Numbered from the stretch's first letter, positions 45,397 to 55,096 are shown. The stretch is 64,000 nt of DNA from Stenotrophomonas maltophilia (GCF_002205165.1 NZ_NIVS01000058.1:1-64000); one strand, 5' to 3'. The notes: generated by a model not told the origin, from the sequence alone. Made by a program: numbers and translations.

Positions 45397-46650
45397 TCAG
45401 GGCTTCGCGGCGGCGGCGACCTTGCTGGCATGATCCTGCGCCTGCTGCATGACGCGCAGCAGGTTGCCGCCCCAGATGCTGGCGATCTGCTTCTCGCTGT
45501 AACCCTTGCGCAGCAGCCACGCGGTGATCTTCGGCAACTGGCTCACGTCGGGCAGATCGGCCAGGCCGCCGCCGCCATCCCAGTCCAGCCCGATGCCCAC
45601 ATGTTCCGGGCCGACCACCTTGAGGATGTGCTCGAAGTGGGCGAAGAAATCGTCCAGCGTGGCCTTGCGCAGCGGGATGCGCTGGTCGATTTCCTCCAGC
45701 CCCTTCTTCAGCGCGACCCCCTGCGGGATGCTCATGCCGTCGTAATCGGTGCCGAGCTGCGCCATCAGGGCCGTCTCGGCCGCCTTGCGCGCCTCGCTTT
45801 TGCCGGTGTCGATCAGGTAACCGCCATAAGCGTTGACCTGGATCACACCGCCGGCCTTGGCCAGCCGCTTCAGACGCGCATCGTCGAGATTGCGCGGGTG
45901 GTTGTAGATCGCCTTGGCCGAACTGTGCGAGAGCACGAACGGCACCGGCATGCGCTCGATCAGATCATCGAACACCGCATCGGAGGCATGCGACTGATCG
46001 ATGACGATGCCCAGCCGCACCGCTTCATCCACCAGCGCCTTGCCGGCCGGGCTCAGCCCCTTCCATTCGGCGCCCTTGGGATCGGTGGCCGAATCGGCGA
46101 ACTCGTTGTTGGCGAAGTGCACGGTGCTGAGCAGACGCAGGCCGGCCAGGTGGTAGTAACTGAGCAGCGAGGGATCGTCGACCAGCGGGCTGGCGTTCTC
46201 CATGCTGATGTAGACCACGCGCTTGCCGGCGGCCTTGATGCGCGCGGCATCGGCGGCGGTCAGCGCGAGCTGGAAGGTGTCCGGATGCGCGGCGAGCATC
46301 TCGCGGATTTCCGTCAATCGCAGCAGGCCGGCATCGCGGTCGTGCTGGTGCGCCTGCGCACTGCGGTCGCCCTGGTCGGTGTAGATGGCCCAGAAGCCGC
46401 CATCAAGCGCGCCTTCCACCATGCGCGGGTAATCCACCTGCGACAGGGCATTGTGGTCGTGGCGCTGGGTGATGTCGAAGCCGTCGCGGTGGAAGTTGGC
46501 CGGCGTATCGAGGTGGCTGTCCAGGGTCAGCAGCCGCTGCTGCAGCGTGGACGCCTTGGCCAGCTCCTGCGGGGTGAACTCGATCGCGTGGGCGGCCAGC
46601 GGCGTGCACAACGCCAGCGAAACCAGCAAAGACAGACTGCGCAACGTCAT
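45397..46650 (-). CDS. Membrane (renal-type) dipeptidase, peptidase family M19
   Basis: A 417-residue zinc dipeptidase with a signal peptide of about 22 residues (ending AAHA). Metal-binding features are DSHLDTP (about 44-50), the bridging Glu in YISMENASPLV, IDQSHAS and FVLSHSSAKAI, and the C-terminal HVGIGLDWDGGGG. It hydrolyses dipeptides, possibly D-amino-acid-containing ones, in the periplasm. The adjacent convergent amino-acid permease suggests, but does not prove, a link with amino-acid uptake. Confidence 0.94.
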   Translation of the reverse strand: MTLRSLSLLVSLALCTPLAAHAIEFTPQELAKASTLQQRLLTLDSHLDTPANFHRDGFDITQRHDHNALSQVDYPRMVEGALDGGFWAIYTDQGDRSAQAHQHDRDAGLLRLTEIREMLAAHPDTFQLALTAADAARIKAAGKRVVYISMENASPLVDDPSLLSYYHLAGLRLLSTVHFANNEFADSATDPKGAEWKGLSPAGKALVDEAVRLGIVIDQSHASDAVFDDLIERMPVPFVLSHSSAKAIYNHPRNLDDARLKRLAKAGGVIQVNAYGGYLIDTGKSEARKAAETALMAQLGTDYDGMSIPQGVALKKGLEEIDQRIPLRKATLDDFFAHFEHILKVVGPEHVGIGLDWDGGGGLADLPDVSQLPKITAWLLRKGYSEKQIASIWGGNLLRVMQQAQDHASKVAAAAKP

Positions 46651-46705
46651 GACGCCTCACCTTGGTTGGGAAGCGTCAGACCATAGCGCTGTGGCGCCTG
46701 CCTGG

Positions 46706-46767
46706 GTAGGTACCGACCGTGGGTCGGTACCGGCAACCCAGCGCACCGACCCACGGTCGGTGCCTAC
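46706..46767. repeat. Paired (inverted) SMAG-type REP elements
   Basis: Two GTAG-headed palindromes face each other: GTAG at 46706 with stem 46710-46730, and the inverted copy at 46743-46763 ending in CTAC (46764-46767). The arms match between copies, so the whole unit can fold into one larger hairpin. It sits between the dipeptidase and RlmI-like genes. Confidence 0.8.
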
Positions 46768-46801
46768 CGGCTGCGGGACGCGGCCGGGAACCGGGGGGTG
46801 T

Positions 46802-47971
46802 TCAGTCGACCACGCGGCAGAACACGGCCTTGAGGTAACGCGATTCCTGCACGTGGGCCATGAACGGATGATCCGGACCGGCGCCGGCCACTTTCAGGAT
46901 CTGGATGGTGCGGCCGGCGTAGAACGCGGCGCGGCGCAGCATGTCCAAGAACTGATCCTCGGCCACCAGGCCGGTGCAGGAGAACGTGGCGAGCAGGCCG
47001 CCGGGCTTGACCACGCCGAGCGCCAGCTTGTTCATGTCCAGGTACTTCTTCAACGCGGTGATGACCTGGTCGCGGTCGCGGGTCATCTTGGCCGGGTCGA
47101 GGATCACCACGTCGTACTGCTCACCCCGGTTGGACGCATCGCGCAGCCACGGGAAGATGTCGGACTGGATGAACTTCGGGCGCACGTTGTTGAGCTTGGC
47201 GTTTCCCTTGGCGATGGCGATCACGTCTTCATCGATGTCGATGCCGACCACTTCGGCCGCACCGCGCGCGGCGGCATACACCGCGAAGCCACCGGTGTTG
47301 CAGCACAGGTCGAGCACGGTCTTGCCTTCCACCTGCTGGCTCAGCCACTGGCGGTTCTCGCGCTGGTCAGCGAAGAAGCCGGTCTTGTGCGCACCCGCGG
47401 GGTCGGCACGGAACTTCACGCCGTACTCGGTGATCACCGAGGCTTCGGTGGTGGTGTTGCCATGGAAGTCGAAGCTTTCCTGCTTCTGCACGTGCTCGTC
47501 GGCGAAGCTGTGGAAACGGCAGCCCGGGAACTGTTCGCGCAGGGCCTCGTAGACCCACTCGCGGTGGCGGAACATGCCGGCGGCGAAGAATTCGACCACG
47601 ACCAGGTCGCCATAGCGATCCACGACCAGGCCGGACAGACCGTCGCCTTCGCTGTGGACCACGCGCCAGGCGTCGGAAACCTGGTCCAGCTTGAGCACCT
47701 CACGACGCAGCGACACGGCCTGGGCGATCTTGCGCGAGAACCAGCCGGCGTCGACCGGGATGGCCTGATCGGTCTCCAGGATGCGCACGGCGATCCGCGA
47801 GTGACCGTTGTAGAAGCCCCGCCCGATCCACTCCCCGTCCACGCCGACGACGTCGACGATGGCACCGGGTTTGGGACGGACGGCCGGCTTTTCGACCAGT
47901 TTCTGGAAGATCCACGGGTGGCTGGAGCGCCAGGCGTTCTTGAGGCGGACAACGGGGGCAGGGGTATTCAT
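46802..47971 (-). CDS. Class I SAM-dependent rRNA methyltransferase (RlmI-like)
   Basis: A 389-residue protein. A PUA domain is at the N-terminus (about residues 1-75: VRLKNAWRSSHPWIFQ, GAIVDVVGVDGEWIGRGFYN). The central part is RlmI-type and the Rossmann methyltransferase has VLDLCCNTGGFAVYAAARGA (motif I), VVILDPAKM and LATFSCTGLV with the catalytic Cys. RlmI makes m5C1962 in 23S rRNA. The ATG at 47971 fits the family start; 15 upstream in-frame codons are atypical. Confidence 0.92.
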   Translation of the reverse strand: MNTPAPVVRLKNAWRSSHPWIFQKLVEKPAVRPKPGAIVDVVGVDGEWIGRGFYNGHSRIAVRILETDQAIPVDAGWFSRKIAQAVSLRREVLKLDQVSDAWRVVHSEGDGLSGLVVDRYGDLVVVEFFAAGMFRHREWVYEALREQFPGCRFHSFADEHVQKQESFDFHGNTTTEASVITEYGVKFRADPAGAHKTGFFADQRENRQWLSQQVEGKTVLDLCCNTGGFAVYAAARGAAEVVGIDIDEDVIAIAKGNAKLNNVRPKFIQSDIFPWLRDASNRGEQYDVVILDPAKMTRDRDQVITALKKYLDMNKLALGVVKPGGLLATFSCTGLVAEDQFLDMLRRAAFYAGRTIQILKVAGAGPDHPFMAHVQESRYLKAVFCRVVD

Positions 47972-48162
47972 GTACGCATTGTATGACGCGGCACCGCATG
48001 CGCGCTGCCGCCCCACGGTCTGCTGCGCATACCGCGGGTCCCGTCATACCCGCAACCACACCCCCGCGCCTGCGGCGCTGCCCCCTGACTCAGGAGGCGA
48101 TCATTCAGCACGAATGGGGCATGGAAATCATTTGACGCCGGCCCCGGCACCCCGCAGAATCG

Positions 48163-48290
48163 GCCCCAGAAGGGGAGTAGCTCCCAGACGTTGTCGCCGT
48201 CAATTCGAGCCCGCAGGCTCCGGTGCAACGGCAGTCCCACCCATCGGGACTGCGAGCGAGACCTTCGCCGTATGGCGAAGCTCTGTCCCC
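48163..48290 (+). ncRNA. yybP-ykoY manganese riboswitch
   Basis: The conserved AAGGGGAGTAGC core starts at 48170. The second half has CGAGCGAGACC, a hairpin TTCGCC-GTAT-GGCGAA (48263-48278) and a closing C-rich strand near 48286-48290. This combination immediately upstream of a TerC-family gene is the usual context of the Mn2+-sensing yybP-ykoY RNA. The rest of the 394-bp gap (47972-48365) has the expression platform and no gene. Exact ends are estimated. Confidence 0.85.
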
Positions 48291-48305
48291 GGATCCCCCC
48301 GATCC

Positions 48306-48357
48306 TCCGTTGCAGATCCTCGCCGTCCGGCTTGAGGCATTCTATTTTTCCAACGGA
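48306..48357 (+). promoter_or_regulatory. Candidate riboswitch expression platform sequestering the terC ribosome-binding site
   Basis: TCCGTTG (48306-48312) is exactly complementary to CAACGGA (48351-48357), which contains the GGA ribosome-binding site 8 bases before the TerC ATG. A competing small hairpin GGATC/GATCC (48291-48305) abuts the riboswitch. This suggests translational control: Mn2+ binding would free the ribosome-binding site. It is inferred from pairing only. Confidence 0.5.
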
Positions 48358-48365
48358 TAAACCCA

Positions 48366-49325
48366 ATGCAGACGATCGGTAATGTGTGGTTGTGGGGCGG
48401 CTTCGGCGCGGTGGTGATCATCGCGCTGCTGGTCGACCTCGTCTTGATGCGACACGGCGGGCCGCACAAGGTCACCTTCAAGGAGGCCCTGTGGTGGTCC
48501 ATCGGCTGGGTCGTACTGGCCCTGGCCTTCAACGGTGGCCTCTGGTACTACCTGAACGAGACCGCCGGCCAGGTGGTGGCCAACAAGGTCGGCCTGGAGT
48601 TCCTGACCGGTTACCTGGTCGAGAAAGCCTTGGCCGTGGACAACATCTTCGTGTTCCTGATGATCATGGGCTACTTCGCGGTGCCCGAGGAACAGCGCCA
48701 GAAGGTGTTGATCATCGGCATCCTGGGCGCGATCGTGCTGCGTACGATCATGATCTTCGCCGGCAGCGTGCTGCTGACCAAGTTCCACTGGCTGCTCTAC
48801 GTGTTCGGCGCGTTCCTGCTCTTCACCGGCTGGAAGATGTGGTTCTCGGCCGGGAGCGAGCCGGATCTGGAGACCAACCCCGCTCTGCGCTGGATGCGCA
48901 AGCACCTGCGCCTGCTGCCGGACTATGCCGGCAACGCGATGAGCGTCATGCGCGATGGCAAGCGCTGGTTCACCCCGCTGTTCGTGGTGCTGATCCTGAT
49001 CGCGGTGACTGACGTGATCTTCGCGGTGGACAGCATCCCGGCGATCTTCGCGATCACCACCGACCCGTTCATCGTGCTGACCTCCAACGTCTTCGCGGTG
49101 CTGGGCCTGCGTGCGATGTTCTTCCTGCTGGCCGGCATGGCCGATCGCTTCCACCTGCTGCCGTACGGCCTGGCCCTGGTGCTGGCCTTCATCGGCATCA
49201 AGATGATGCTGATCGACCTCTTCAAGATCCCCACCCCGATCTCGCTGGGTGTGGTCGCGGTGATCATCGCCGCGACCGTGGTGCTGAGCCTGAAGAACCC
49301 GCCGAAGGAAGGCGGCCACGCCTGA
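48366..49325 (+). CDS. TerC-family (Alx/MeeF-like) manganese exporter
   Basis: A 319-residue inner-membrane protein with about nine membrane segments. Acidic residues sit in the family motifs VEKALAVDNIFVFLMIMGYF and ILIAVTDVIFAVDSIPAIFAIT, which are proposed to bind the metal. TerC/Alx members export Mn2+. The yybP-ykoY riboswitch directly upstream supports a manganese role here. A perfect hairpin follows the gene. Confidence 0.93.
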   Translation: MQTIGNVWLWGGFGAVVIIALLVDLVLMRHGGPHKVTFKEALWWSIGWVVLALAFNGGLWYYLNETAGQVVANKVGLEFLTGYLVEKALAVDNIFVFLMIMGYFAVPEEQRQKVLIIGILGAIVLRTIMIFAGSVLLTKFHWLLYVFGAFLLFTGWKMWFSAGSEPDLETNPALRWMRKHLRLLPDYAGNAMSVMRDGKRWFTPLFVVLILIAVTDVIFAVDSIPAIFAITTDPFIVLTSNVFAVLGLRAMFFLLAGMADRFHLLPYGLALVLAFIGIKMMLIDLFKIPTPISLGVVAVIIAATVVLSLKNPPKEGGHA

Positions 49326-49331
49326 CCGACC

Positions 49332-49364
49332 GTGCCGCCTGCGGGATTGTCCCGCAGGCGGTAC
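49332..49364 (+). terminator. 12-bp perfect stem hairpin after the TerC gene
   Basis: The arms 49335-49346 and 49350-49361 pair perfectly around TTG and extend by a few further pairs. A pyrimidine-rich CTCTCTCTCC tract follows in place of a pure U-run. Confidence 0.55.
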
Positions 49365-49422
49365 CTCTCTCTCCCACGGCGTTGCCCTTGTGTTCATCCG
49401 GGGCGACGCCATCCCTAAGGGT

Positions 49423-50202
49423 ATGAACGCCAACCTGCCCCAGCCCACCGGCGCGCCGCCGGTCCCGTCCCGCAACGACCGTGGTGGTGTACTGCGGGCA
49501 TTCAATCTGAGCCTGGCCTTCGTGCTTCTGCTGGTCGCGGTGTATACCGCGCAGGGCCATTTCGACTGGCGTCCGTGGGCCGTGGCCCCGCTGGACAAGG
49601 CCGGCCTGCTCGGCATTCTCGGCGCGCCACTGCTGCACGGCTCGATCCAGCATCTGGGTGCCAATGCGGCCGCCCTGCTGATCCTCGGCACCCTGGCGGG
49701 CAGCGTCTATCCCAAAGCAACCCTGCGCGCGCTGCCCCTGCTATGGGTCGGTTCGGGGCTCGGTGCCTGGCTGCTCGGCGATCTGGGCAGCCGCCATCTC
49801 GGTGCCAGTGGCATCACCCACGGCCTGATGTTCCTGGTGTTCGTGCTCGGCCTGCTGCGCCGCGACCGGCCGGCGATCGCGGCCGGGCTGATCGCGTTCC
49901 TGTTCTACGGCAGCATGCTGCTGACCATCCTGCCGCACGAGCCGGGCGTGTCCTGGCAGTCGCACATGGGCGGTGCCTTCGCCGGCATCATCAGCGCGCT
50001 GCTGTTCCGCCTCTCCGACCCGATGGCGCCGCGCAAACGCTACAGCTGGGAGGACGAGGAAGAAGACGACCTCGAGGCAGCGCGCGACGCCGATCTGGAG
50101 CCGCCCTCCCCGACCCGGGTGCCGGTGCTTTGGCAGCCGCGCGAGGGCCGCGACTTCGTGGTGCTGCCGTTCCGGCGGCCTGATCAGGACCAGAACCGGT
50201 AG
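49423..50202 (+). CDS. Rhomboid-family intramembrane serine protease
   Basis: A 259-residue protein with about six membrane segments. LLHGSIQHLGANAAALLILG carries the conserved His/Asn oxyanion region. The catalytic serine is in LGASGITHG (GxSG motif) and the catalytic histidine in WQSHMGGAFAG. An acidic cytoplasmic tail (WEDEEEDDLEAARDADLE) ends the protein. Substrates are unknown. The ATG at 49423 fits the family start, but AAGG upstream is too close to be ideal; GTG 49390 is an alternative. Its TAG stop is formed by a SMAG head. Confidence 0.88.
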   Translation: MNANLPQPTGAPPVPSRNDRGGVLRAFNLSLAFVLLLVAVYTAQGHFDWRPWAVAPLDKAGLLGILGAPLLHGSIQHLGANAAALLILGTLAGSVYPKATLRALPLLWVGSGLGAWLLGDLGSRHLGASGITHGLMFLVFVLGLLRRDRPAIAAGLIAFLFYGSMLLTILPHEPGVSWQSHMGGAFAGIISALLFRLSDPMAPRKRYSWEDEEEDDLEAARDADLEPPSPTRVPVLWQPREGRDFVVLPFRRPDQDQNR

Positions 50203-50268
50203 GCATCGACTGTTGGTCGATGCGCGCAGTGCCGATCACGAGCGTACCGACCAACGGTCGGTACCTAC
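50199..50268. repeat. Paired SMAG-type REP elements whose heads form two stop codons
   Basis: One element (50199-50223) starts with GTAG, whose TAG is the rhomboid stop. The inverted partner (50244-50268) ends in CTAC, which on the minus strand is GTAG and gives the glycerophosphodiesterase stop (50265-50267). Each has an 8-9 bp stem. The pair fills almost the entire convergent gap and may also terminate or protect both mRNAs. Confidence 0.82.
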
Positions 50269-51380
50269 GGGGTTGCCGGCGTGCCGTCCCCATCCACCGC
50301 ACGCCGGCCCAGCGCCGGGTCATCGGTGAAGAACGCATCGATGCCGGTGGCCAGGTAGGCCCGCATCTCGGCGACCGAGCCATCGGCATTGCGGGCATTC
50401 GGCTCGCCCTTGCGGAACTCCGCGGCCTGGAAATAGTTCTCCGGCCGGAACGTATACGGCACCACCATCAAGCCCGCTGCATGCGCATCGCGCACCAGCG
50501 AGGTCGGGGTGCCCAGCTTCCCCTGCGCATCCAGCGGGATGACCATGCGCAGGCTCGGGCCGATGCCGTCGGCATAGGTGGCCACCTCGCGCAGGCCGGC
50601 CGGGGTGATCAGGTCGGCATAGCGCTGGCTGCCCTTGGCGGCCAACACATCACCGGGCTGCTGCGTCGGATCGCCGAGCAGCTGCAGCAGGCGGATGTTG
50701 CTGTCACGGCCGAGCTTGCCGCGCAGGTAACGCAGGTTGCCGACCTCGAAGGACTGGATCGTCACCGGTGCCACGCGCGTGTAGGCGTTGCCCTGCAGCG
50801 CGGCGACCACCTTGTCTTCCATCGGCAGGCCGATGCGCGAGAAGTAGGTGCCGTGCTTGATCTCCGGCACCAACCCGATGCCGCGGTTGGCGCGACCGGC
50901 CTGCTGCACCAGGAAGGCGATGATCTCGTCCAGCGTGGCGATGCGGAACTGGCCGTCGAAGGCGGTGCTGCGCAGCTGCGGCAGGCGCTCGCGGGCGTAC
51001 AGCGTTTTCAGCTCGGCCAGGGTGAAGTCTTCGGTGAACCAGCCTTCGATGCGCTCGCCGTCGATCGTCTTGACGGTCCTGCGGCTGGCGAACTCGGGGT
51101 GCGCGGCCACATCGGTGGTGCCGCCGATCTCGTTCTCGTGGCGCGATACCAGCACGCCGTCCTTGGTCATCACCAGGTCCGGCTCGATGTAGTCGGCGCC
51201 GTCGGCGATGGCCTGGGCATAGGCGGCGAGCGTGTGCTCGGGCAGCAGCGCACTGGCGCCGCGGTGGCCGTAGACGGCCGCCTTGGCCGGCGTGGAGGAA
51301 GACGATTCAGCGCTCATGGCCACCGATGGTGCCACGGCCAGCGACACCAGCAACACACATCCCCACAACTGCTTGGACAC
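50265..51380 (-). CDS. Periplasmic glycerophosphodiester phosphodiesterase (GlpQ-like)
   Basis: A 371-residue secreted GDPD enzyme. A signal peptide of about 24 residues precedes VYGHRGASALLPEHTLAAY (catalytic His and the Glu of the metal site) and DGADYIEPDLVMTKDGVLVSRHE (metal ligands and the second His). It cleaves glycerophosphodiesters to glycerol-3-phosphate and an alcohol. The GTG start has an AGGGA upstream. The stop codon lies in a SMAG element. Confidence 0.92.
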   Translation of the reverse strand: MSKQLWGCVLLVSLAVAPSVAMSAESSSSTPAKAAVYGHRGASALLPEHTLAAYAQAIADGADYIEPDLVMTKDGVLVSRHENEIGGTTDVAAHPEFASRRTVKTIDGERIEGWFTEDFTLAELKTLYARERLPQLRSTAFDGQFRIATLDEIIAFLVQQAGRANRGIGLVPEIKHGTYFSRIGLPMEDKVVAALQGNAYTRVAPVTIQSFEVGNLRYLRGKLGRDSNIRLLQLLGDPTQQPGDVLAAKGSQRYADLITPAGLREVATYADGIGPSLRMVIPLDAQGKLGTPTSLVRDAHAAGLMVVPYTFRPENYFQAAEFRKGEPNARNADGSVAEMRAYLATGIDAFFTDDPALGRRAVDGDGTPATP

Positions 51381-51451
51381 TGCAGATCCCTGTCGATTAA
51401 GAACCGGGTCAGTCTGCTGCCAGGGTGTGACAGCGCGAAGAAAGGCGCCGC

Positions 51452-52795
51452 CTACTTCCCGATGCAGAAGCTCGAGAAGATCCGCCCGAGCAGATCATCC
51501 GCGCTCATCCGCCCGGTGATCTCACCCAGCGCCTCATGGGCCAGGCGCAGTTCCTCGGCGGCCAGCTCCAGGTGCTCGTGGACCAGCTCCGATTCGGCGC
51601 GCTCGGCATGGCCGATGGCCTGGCTGATCGCCTCCACATGGCGGGCACGCGCGGAGAACTCGCCGTCCACGCTGTCGCCGGCACTGCCGCTGGCCAGCGC
51701 GCGCAGGCGCGCGTGCAGTTGATCCAGGCCCAGGCCAGTCGCAGCCGAGACATGCACCACGTCCGCGGCGGCGTCGGACGGGATCGCGTCCAGCAGATCA
51801 CTCTTGTTGTGGATCCACAGCTGCTGCGGCACCTCGGCGATGCTGTCGCCCACCGCGTCGCGGCCCGCCTGCGGGTCGCGCGCATCGACCACCACGATGG
51901 CCAGGTCGGTGCGCTGCATCTCCGCACGCGCCCGGCGCATGCCTTCGCGCTCGATGGCATCGCCGCCTTCGCGCAGGCCGGCGGTGTCGACCAGGGTCAG
52001 TTCCAGCCCATCGATGCGGATGGTCTCGCGCAGCGTGTCGCGGGTGGTGCCGGCGATGTCGGTGACGATTGCCCGCTCGCTGCCGGCCAGCGCATTGAGC
52101 AGCGAGCTCTTGCCGGCGTTCGGCGGGCCCACCAGCACCGCGTGCAGACCATCGCGCAGCCTGCGCCCACGTTCGGCATCGTCGCGCAGCCGGATCAGTG
52201 CCTGCAGCGCGGTGACCAGGCCACTGCGCACCTGCGCGCCGCCGAGGGTATCGAGCGGTTCGTCGGCGAAATCGATCGCCGCTTCCACGTGGATCCGCAG
52301 CAGAACAAGCTGTTCTGCAACCTCATCCACGCGGCGCGAGAACACGCCGTCCAGCGAGCGGCGGGCCGCGCGCGCTGCGCGGGTATCACTGGCGGCGATC
52401 AGGTCGGCGATCGCCTCGGCCTGGGCCAGGTCGAGCTTGCCGTTGAGGAAGGCCCGCTCGCTGAACTCACCGGGCCGCGCCTGGCGTGCGCCCAAGGCGG
52501 TGCAGCGCGCGACCAGCTGCTGCTGCACCACCGGGCTGCCATGCCCCTGCAGTTCCACCACCTCTTCGCCGGTGAAGCTGTTCGGCGCCGGGAACCACAG
52601 CGCGATGCCGTCGTCGATCACCTCGCCGGCCGCATCGCGGAAGCGCGCGTAGTGCGCGTGCCGCGGCTGCATCGCGCGCACGCCGATCGCCTCGGCGATG
52701 GGGCGCGCCTGCGGGCCGGACAGCCGCAGCATGCCCACGCCGCCCGCGCCGGGCGCGGTGGCGATGGCCACGATGGTGTCGGGGGCATGGGTCAT
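51452..52795 (-). CDS. mnmE: tRNA uridine-5-carboxymethylaminomethyl modification GTPase
   Basis: A 447-residue GTPase that, with MnmG, makes cmnm5 at the wobble uridine. The N-terminal folate-binding domain has [22 protein letters not shown]. The G domain carries GPPNAGKS (223-230), [15 protein letters not shown] and NKSD. The C-terminus is the invariant CIGK motif. It lies downstream of yidC on the same strand, the usual order near the origin in many proteobacteria. Confidence 0.97.
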   Translation of the reverse strand: MTHAPDTIVAIATAPGAGGVGMLRLSGPQARPIAEAIGVRAMQPRHAHYARFRDAAGEVIDDGIALWFPAPNSFTGEEVVELQGHGSPVVQQQLVARCTALGARQARPGEFSERAFLNGKLDLAQAEAIADLIAASDTRAARAARRSLDGVFSRRVDEVAEQLVLLRIHVEAAIDFADEPLDTLGGAQVRSGLVTALQALIRLRDDAERGRRLRDGLHAVLVGPPNAGKSSLLNALAGSERAIVTDIAGTTRDTLRETIRIDGLELTLVDTAGLREGGDAIEREGMRRARAEMQRTDLAIVVVDARDPQAGRDAVGDSIAEVPQQLWIHNKSDLLDAIPSDAAADVVHVSAATGLGLDQLHARLRALASGSAGDSVDGEFSARARHVEAISQAIGHAERAESELVHEHLELAAEELRLAHEALGEITGRMSADDLLGRIFSSFCIGK

Positions 52796-52872
52796 GTCGG
52801 GCTCACTGCAGCAGGCGGGGAATCAGGGAGCATTCTACGGACCGCACGGAGGCGCGGGCCCAGATGCAGGAA

Positions 52873-52890
52873 ACCCGCCTTGCGGCGGGT
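52873..52890 (-). terminator. Hairpin terminator after yidC
   Basis: A 7-bp GC-rich stem ACCCGCC/GGCGGGT with a 4-base loop, extendable by outer CAGGA/TCCTG pairs. On the minus strand a short TTT follows. It lies between yidC and mnmE. Confidence 0.6.
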
Positions 52891-52902
52891 CTCCTGTGCA
52901 GC

Positions 52903-54600
52903 TTACTTCTTGGCGGTGACGACCGGCAGCGGATCGCTGCCGTGACGCTTGGTCATCCACCACTGCTGGAGCAGGCCCAGGCCACCGTTGACGACCCAGT
53001 ACAGCACCAGACCGGACGGCATGAAGGCCATCATGACGCCGAACACCAGCGGCATCAGCTGCATCATCTTGGCCTGCATCGGGTCCATGCCCGGCGCCGG
53101 GGTCAGCTTCTGCGTGGCCCACATCACCGCCACGTTGATCACCGGCAGGATGAAGTACGGGTCGCGTGCAGTCAGATCCTGGATCCAGCCCAGCCACGGA
53201 GCCTGGCGCAGTTCCACCGATTCCACCAGCACCCAGTACAGCGCGAAGAAGATCGGCATCTGGATGAGGATCGGCAGACAGCCGCCCATCGGATTGATCT
53301 TCTCTTTCTTGTACAGCTCCATCATCGCGGTCTGGAACTTCTGGCGGTCATCGCCATAGCGTTCCTTGAGCTGCGCGATGCGCGGCTGGAAGCGACGCAT
53401 CTTGGCGCCGGACTTGTACTGCACCGCCGAGAGCGGATACAGCACCAGCTTCAGCAGCACCACCAACCCGACGATTGCCCAGCCCCAGTTGTTGACGACC
53501 TTGTGGACCTGGTTGAGGACCCAGAACAGGCCCTGGCCGATGATCGCCATCAGCGAGAAGCGGCTGTAATCGACCACGCGGTCCAGGCCCTTCACGTCTT
53601 CCTTGGCGATCAGGTTGACCAGCTTCGGGCCGACCCACAGGCGGGCTTCGGTGCTGACCTGCTGGCCCGGGGCCACGGTGAAGGCCGGGCCACGCGCTTC
53701 GATCTGGTCACGGCCGTTGTTCTGCGCCAGCGAGTACTGCGCGGCCTGGTCGGCCTGCGGAATCCACGCGGTGAAGAAGTGGTGCTGCAGCATCGCCAGC
53801 CAGCCGCCGGTGATGGTGCGGTTGAGGTGGCCGTCGTCCAGGTAATCCTTGAACGCGCGACGCTCGTAACCGTCCTGCGGGCTGAACCAGGTCGCGCCGT
53901 TGAAGCTGAACGAGTCCGGGTTGGTCATGCTGCGCGAGAGGATGGTCGGGGTGCGGTCCAGGGTGCGGAACACGTAGCCGCTCCACGGGGCGCTGCCGCC
54001 GTTGACCACTTCATCCTTCACCGTGATCGCGTACTCGTTGCGACCCAGCGAGTAGGTGCGGCGGATGGTCACGCCGTTCGGGCCGGTCCATTCGAACGGC
54101 ACCGTGACCTCGTCCTGGCCCTTGGCCAGCACGAAGTCGTGGTTGTCACCGACCAGCTTGAAGCCGTTGGCGGCCGGCACCGGCATGGTCTTGTCTTCGC
54201 TGATCCAGCCACTCACCGCGCGGTACGGGTGGGTCGCTTCTTCCGTCAGCAGGCGGACCGGCGGGCTGCCTTCTTCCTTGGTCTGCGGGAACTGCAGCAG
54301 CTCGGCGTCGAGCACCGTGCCACCGTCCAGCACCAGACGCAGCACGTCGGTGGTGATGGTCACGCGGGCCGGGCCGGCCTCGGTCTGTGCAGCCGGCTGT
54401 GCCGCCGGCAGGGAACCGTCTGCCTGGGGCACGGGCGCACCGGGGATGCTGCCGGCAGCCGCACCTGGCACGCTGGCCTGGGTGGTCTGGGTGGCCACGG
54501 CCGGGGTCGGCGGCGCGGCTTTGTCGCGGCCCCACTCCATCCACAGCAACACGGCCACCATCAGCCAGGCAAAAATCAGGAAAACGCGGGTCTGGTTCAT
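52903..54600 (-). CDS. yidC: Membrane protein insertase
   Basis: A 565-residue YidC of the Gram-negative type. An N-terminal membrane anchor (about 4-22) and Ala/Pro-rich linker precede the large periplasmic beta-sandwich domain (about 75-350). The conserved insertase core has five membrane segments (about 355-550) with [22 protein letters not shown] and [20 protein letters not shown]. It inserts and folds inner-membrane proteins with or without SecYEG. Its ATG overlaps the rnpA stop by one base. Confidence 0.97.
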   Translation of the reverse strand: MNQTRVFLIFAWLMVAVLLWMEWGRDKAAPPTPAVATQTTQASVPGAAAGSIPGAPVPQADGSLPAAQPAAQTEAGPARVTITTDVLRLVLDGGTVLDAELLQFPQTKEEGSPPVRLLTEEATHPYRAVSGWISEDKTMPVPAANGFKLVGDNHDFVLAKGQDEVTVPFEWTGPNGVTIRRTYSLGRNEYAITVKDEVVNGGSAPWSGYVFRTLDRTPTILSRSMTNPDSFSFNGATWFSPQDGYERRAFKDYLDDGHLNRTITGGWLAMLQHHFFTAWIPQADQAAQYSLAQNNGRDQIEARGPAFTVAPGQQVSTEARLWVGPKLVNLIAKEDVKGLDRVVDYSRFSLMAIIGQGLFWVLNQVHKVVNNWGWAIVGLVVLLKLVLYPLSAVQYKSGAKMRRFQPRIAQLKERYGDDRQKFQTAMMELYKKEKINPMGGCLPILIQMPIFFALYWVLVESVELRQAPWLGWIQDLTARDPYFILPVINVAVMWATQKLTPAPGMDPMQAKMMQLMPLVFGVMMAFMPSGLVLYWVVNGGLGLLQQWWMTKRHGSDPLPVVTAKK

Positions 54601-55091
54601 CAGCGTGCAGGCTCGACGGGGCCGGCACGCAATGCCGGCTCGGACTGGGAAAGGGGTGCAACGCCCAGGGGCGGCGGCATTGTGCCGTCCGCGCCCGGCA
54701 TGGGCAATGCGCCAAGGCGGCGCAACAGGCGTTCGAAGGCCTGGCGGAGTTCAGAATTGCTGGCGGTACGGGCGGCACTGCGGGCAACGACGACGTAATC
54801 GCCGGCACTCATCCACGGCCGTACGTGGCGTGTGGCATCGCGCAGCACACGCTTCACTCGGTTGCGACCCACGGCTCGGGGATCGACTTTGCGCGACACC
54901 GCAAGACCCAACCTGGCTGGCGTATCGCTCTTCAGCCAGTGCAGGGTCATCAGCGGATCGGACACACGGCGGGCGCCGTTGAAGACCGTTGTATATTCGG
55001 CACGCGTACGAACCCGCGCAGAGCGAGGAAATCGCTTGCGCGGGTCGGAACTGCTCACAGTCAGGATTGCGTCTGCCGCGGGAAGCGGCAT
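54600..55091 (-). CDS. rnpA: Ribonuclease P protein component
   Basis: A protein of about 163 residues that assists the RNase P RNA in tRNA 5' maturation. The RNR motif region [24 protein letters not shown] is visible, preceded by [18 protein letters not shown]. The C-terminal Pro/Ala tail of about 35 residues is longer than in Escherichia coli. The start is uncertain: ATG 55091 is 5 bp after the rpmH stop; TTG 55100 and GTG 55058 also fit. No yidD lies between rnpA and yidC, which overlap by one base. Confidence 0.9.
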   Translation of the reverse strand: MPLPAADAILTVSSSDPRKRFPRSARVRTRAEYTTVFNGARRVSDPLMTLHWLKSDTPARLGLAVSRKVDPRAVGRNRVKRVLRDATRHVRPWMSAGDYVVVARSAARTASNSELRQAFERLLRRLGALPMPGADGTMPPPLGVAPLSQSEPALRAGPVEPAR

Positions 55092-55096
55092 TGCAA

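Noticed and set aside
52281-52296. parS-like sequence inside mnmE
   Set aside because: Only 12 of 16 positions match the palindrome and the right arm is broken. It encodes a conserved mnmE segment (HVEAAIDF), so a chance match is likely.
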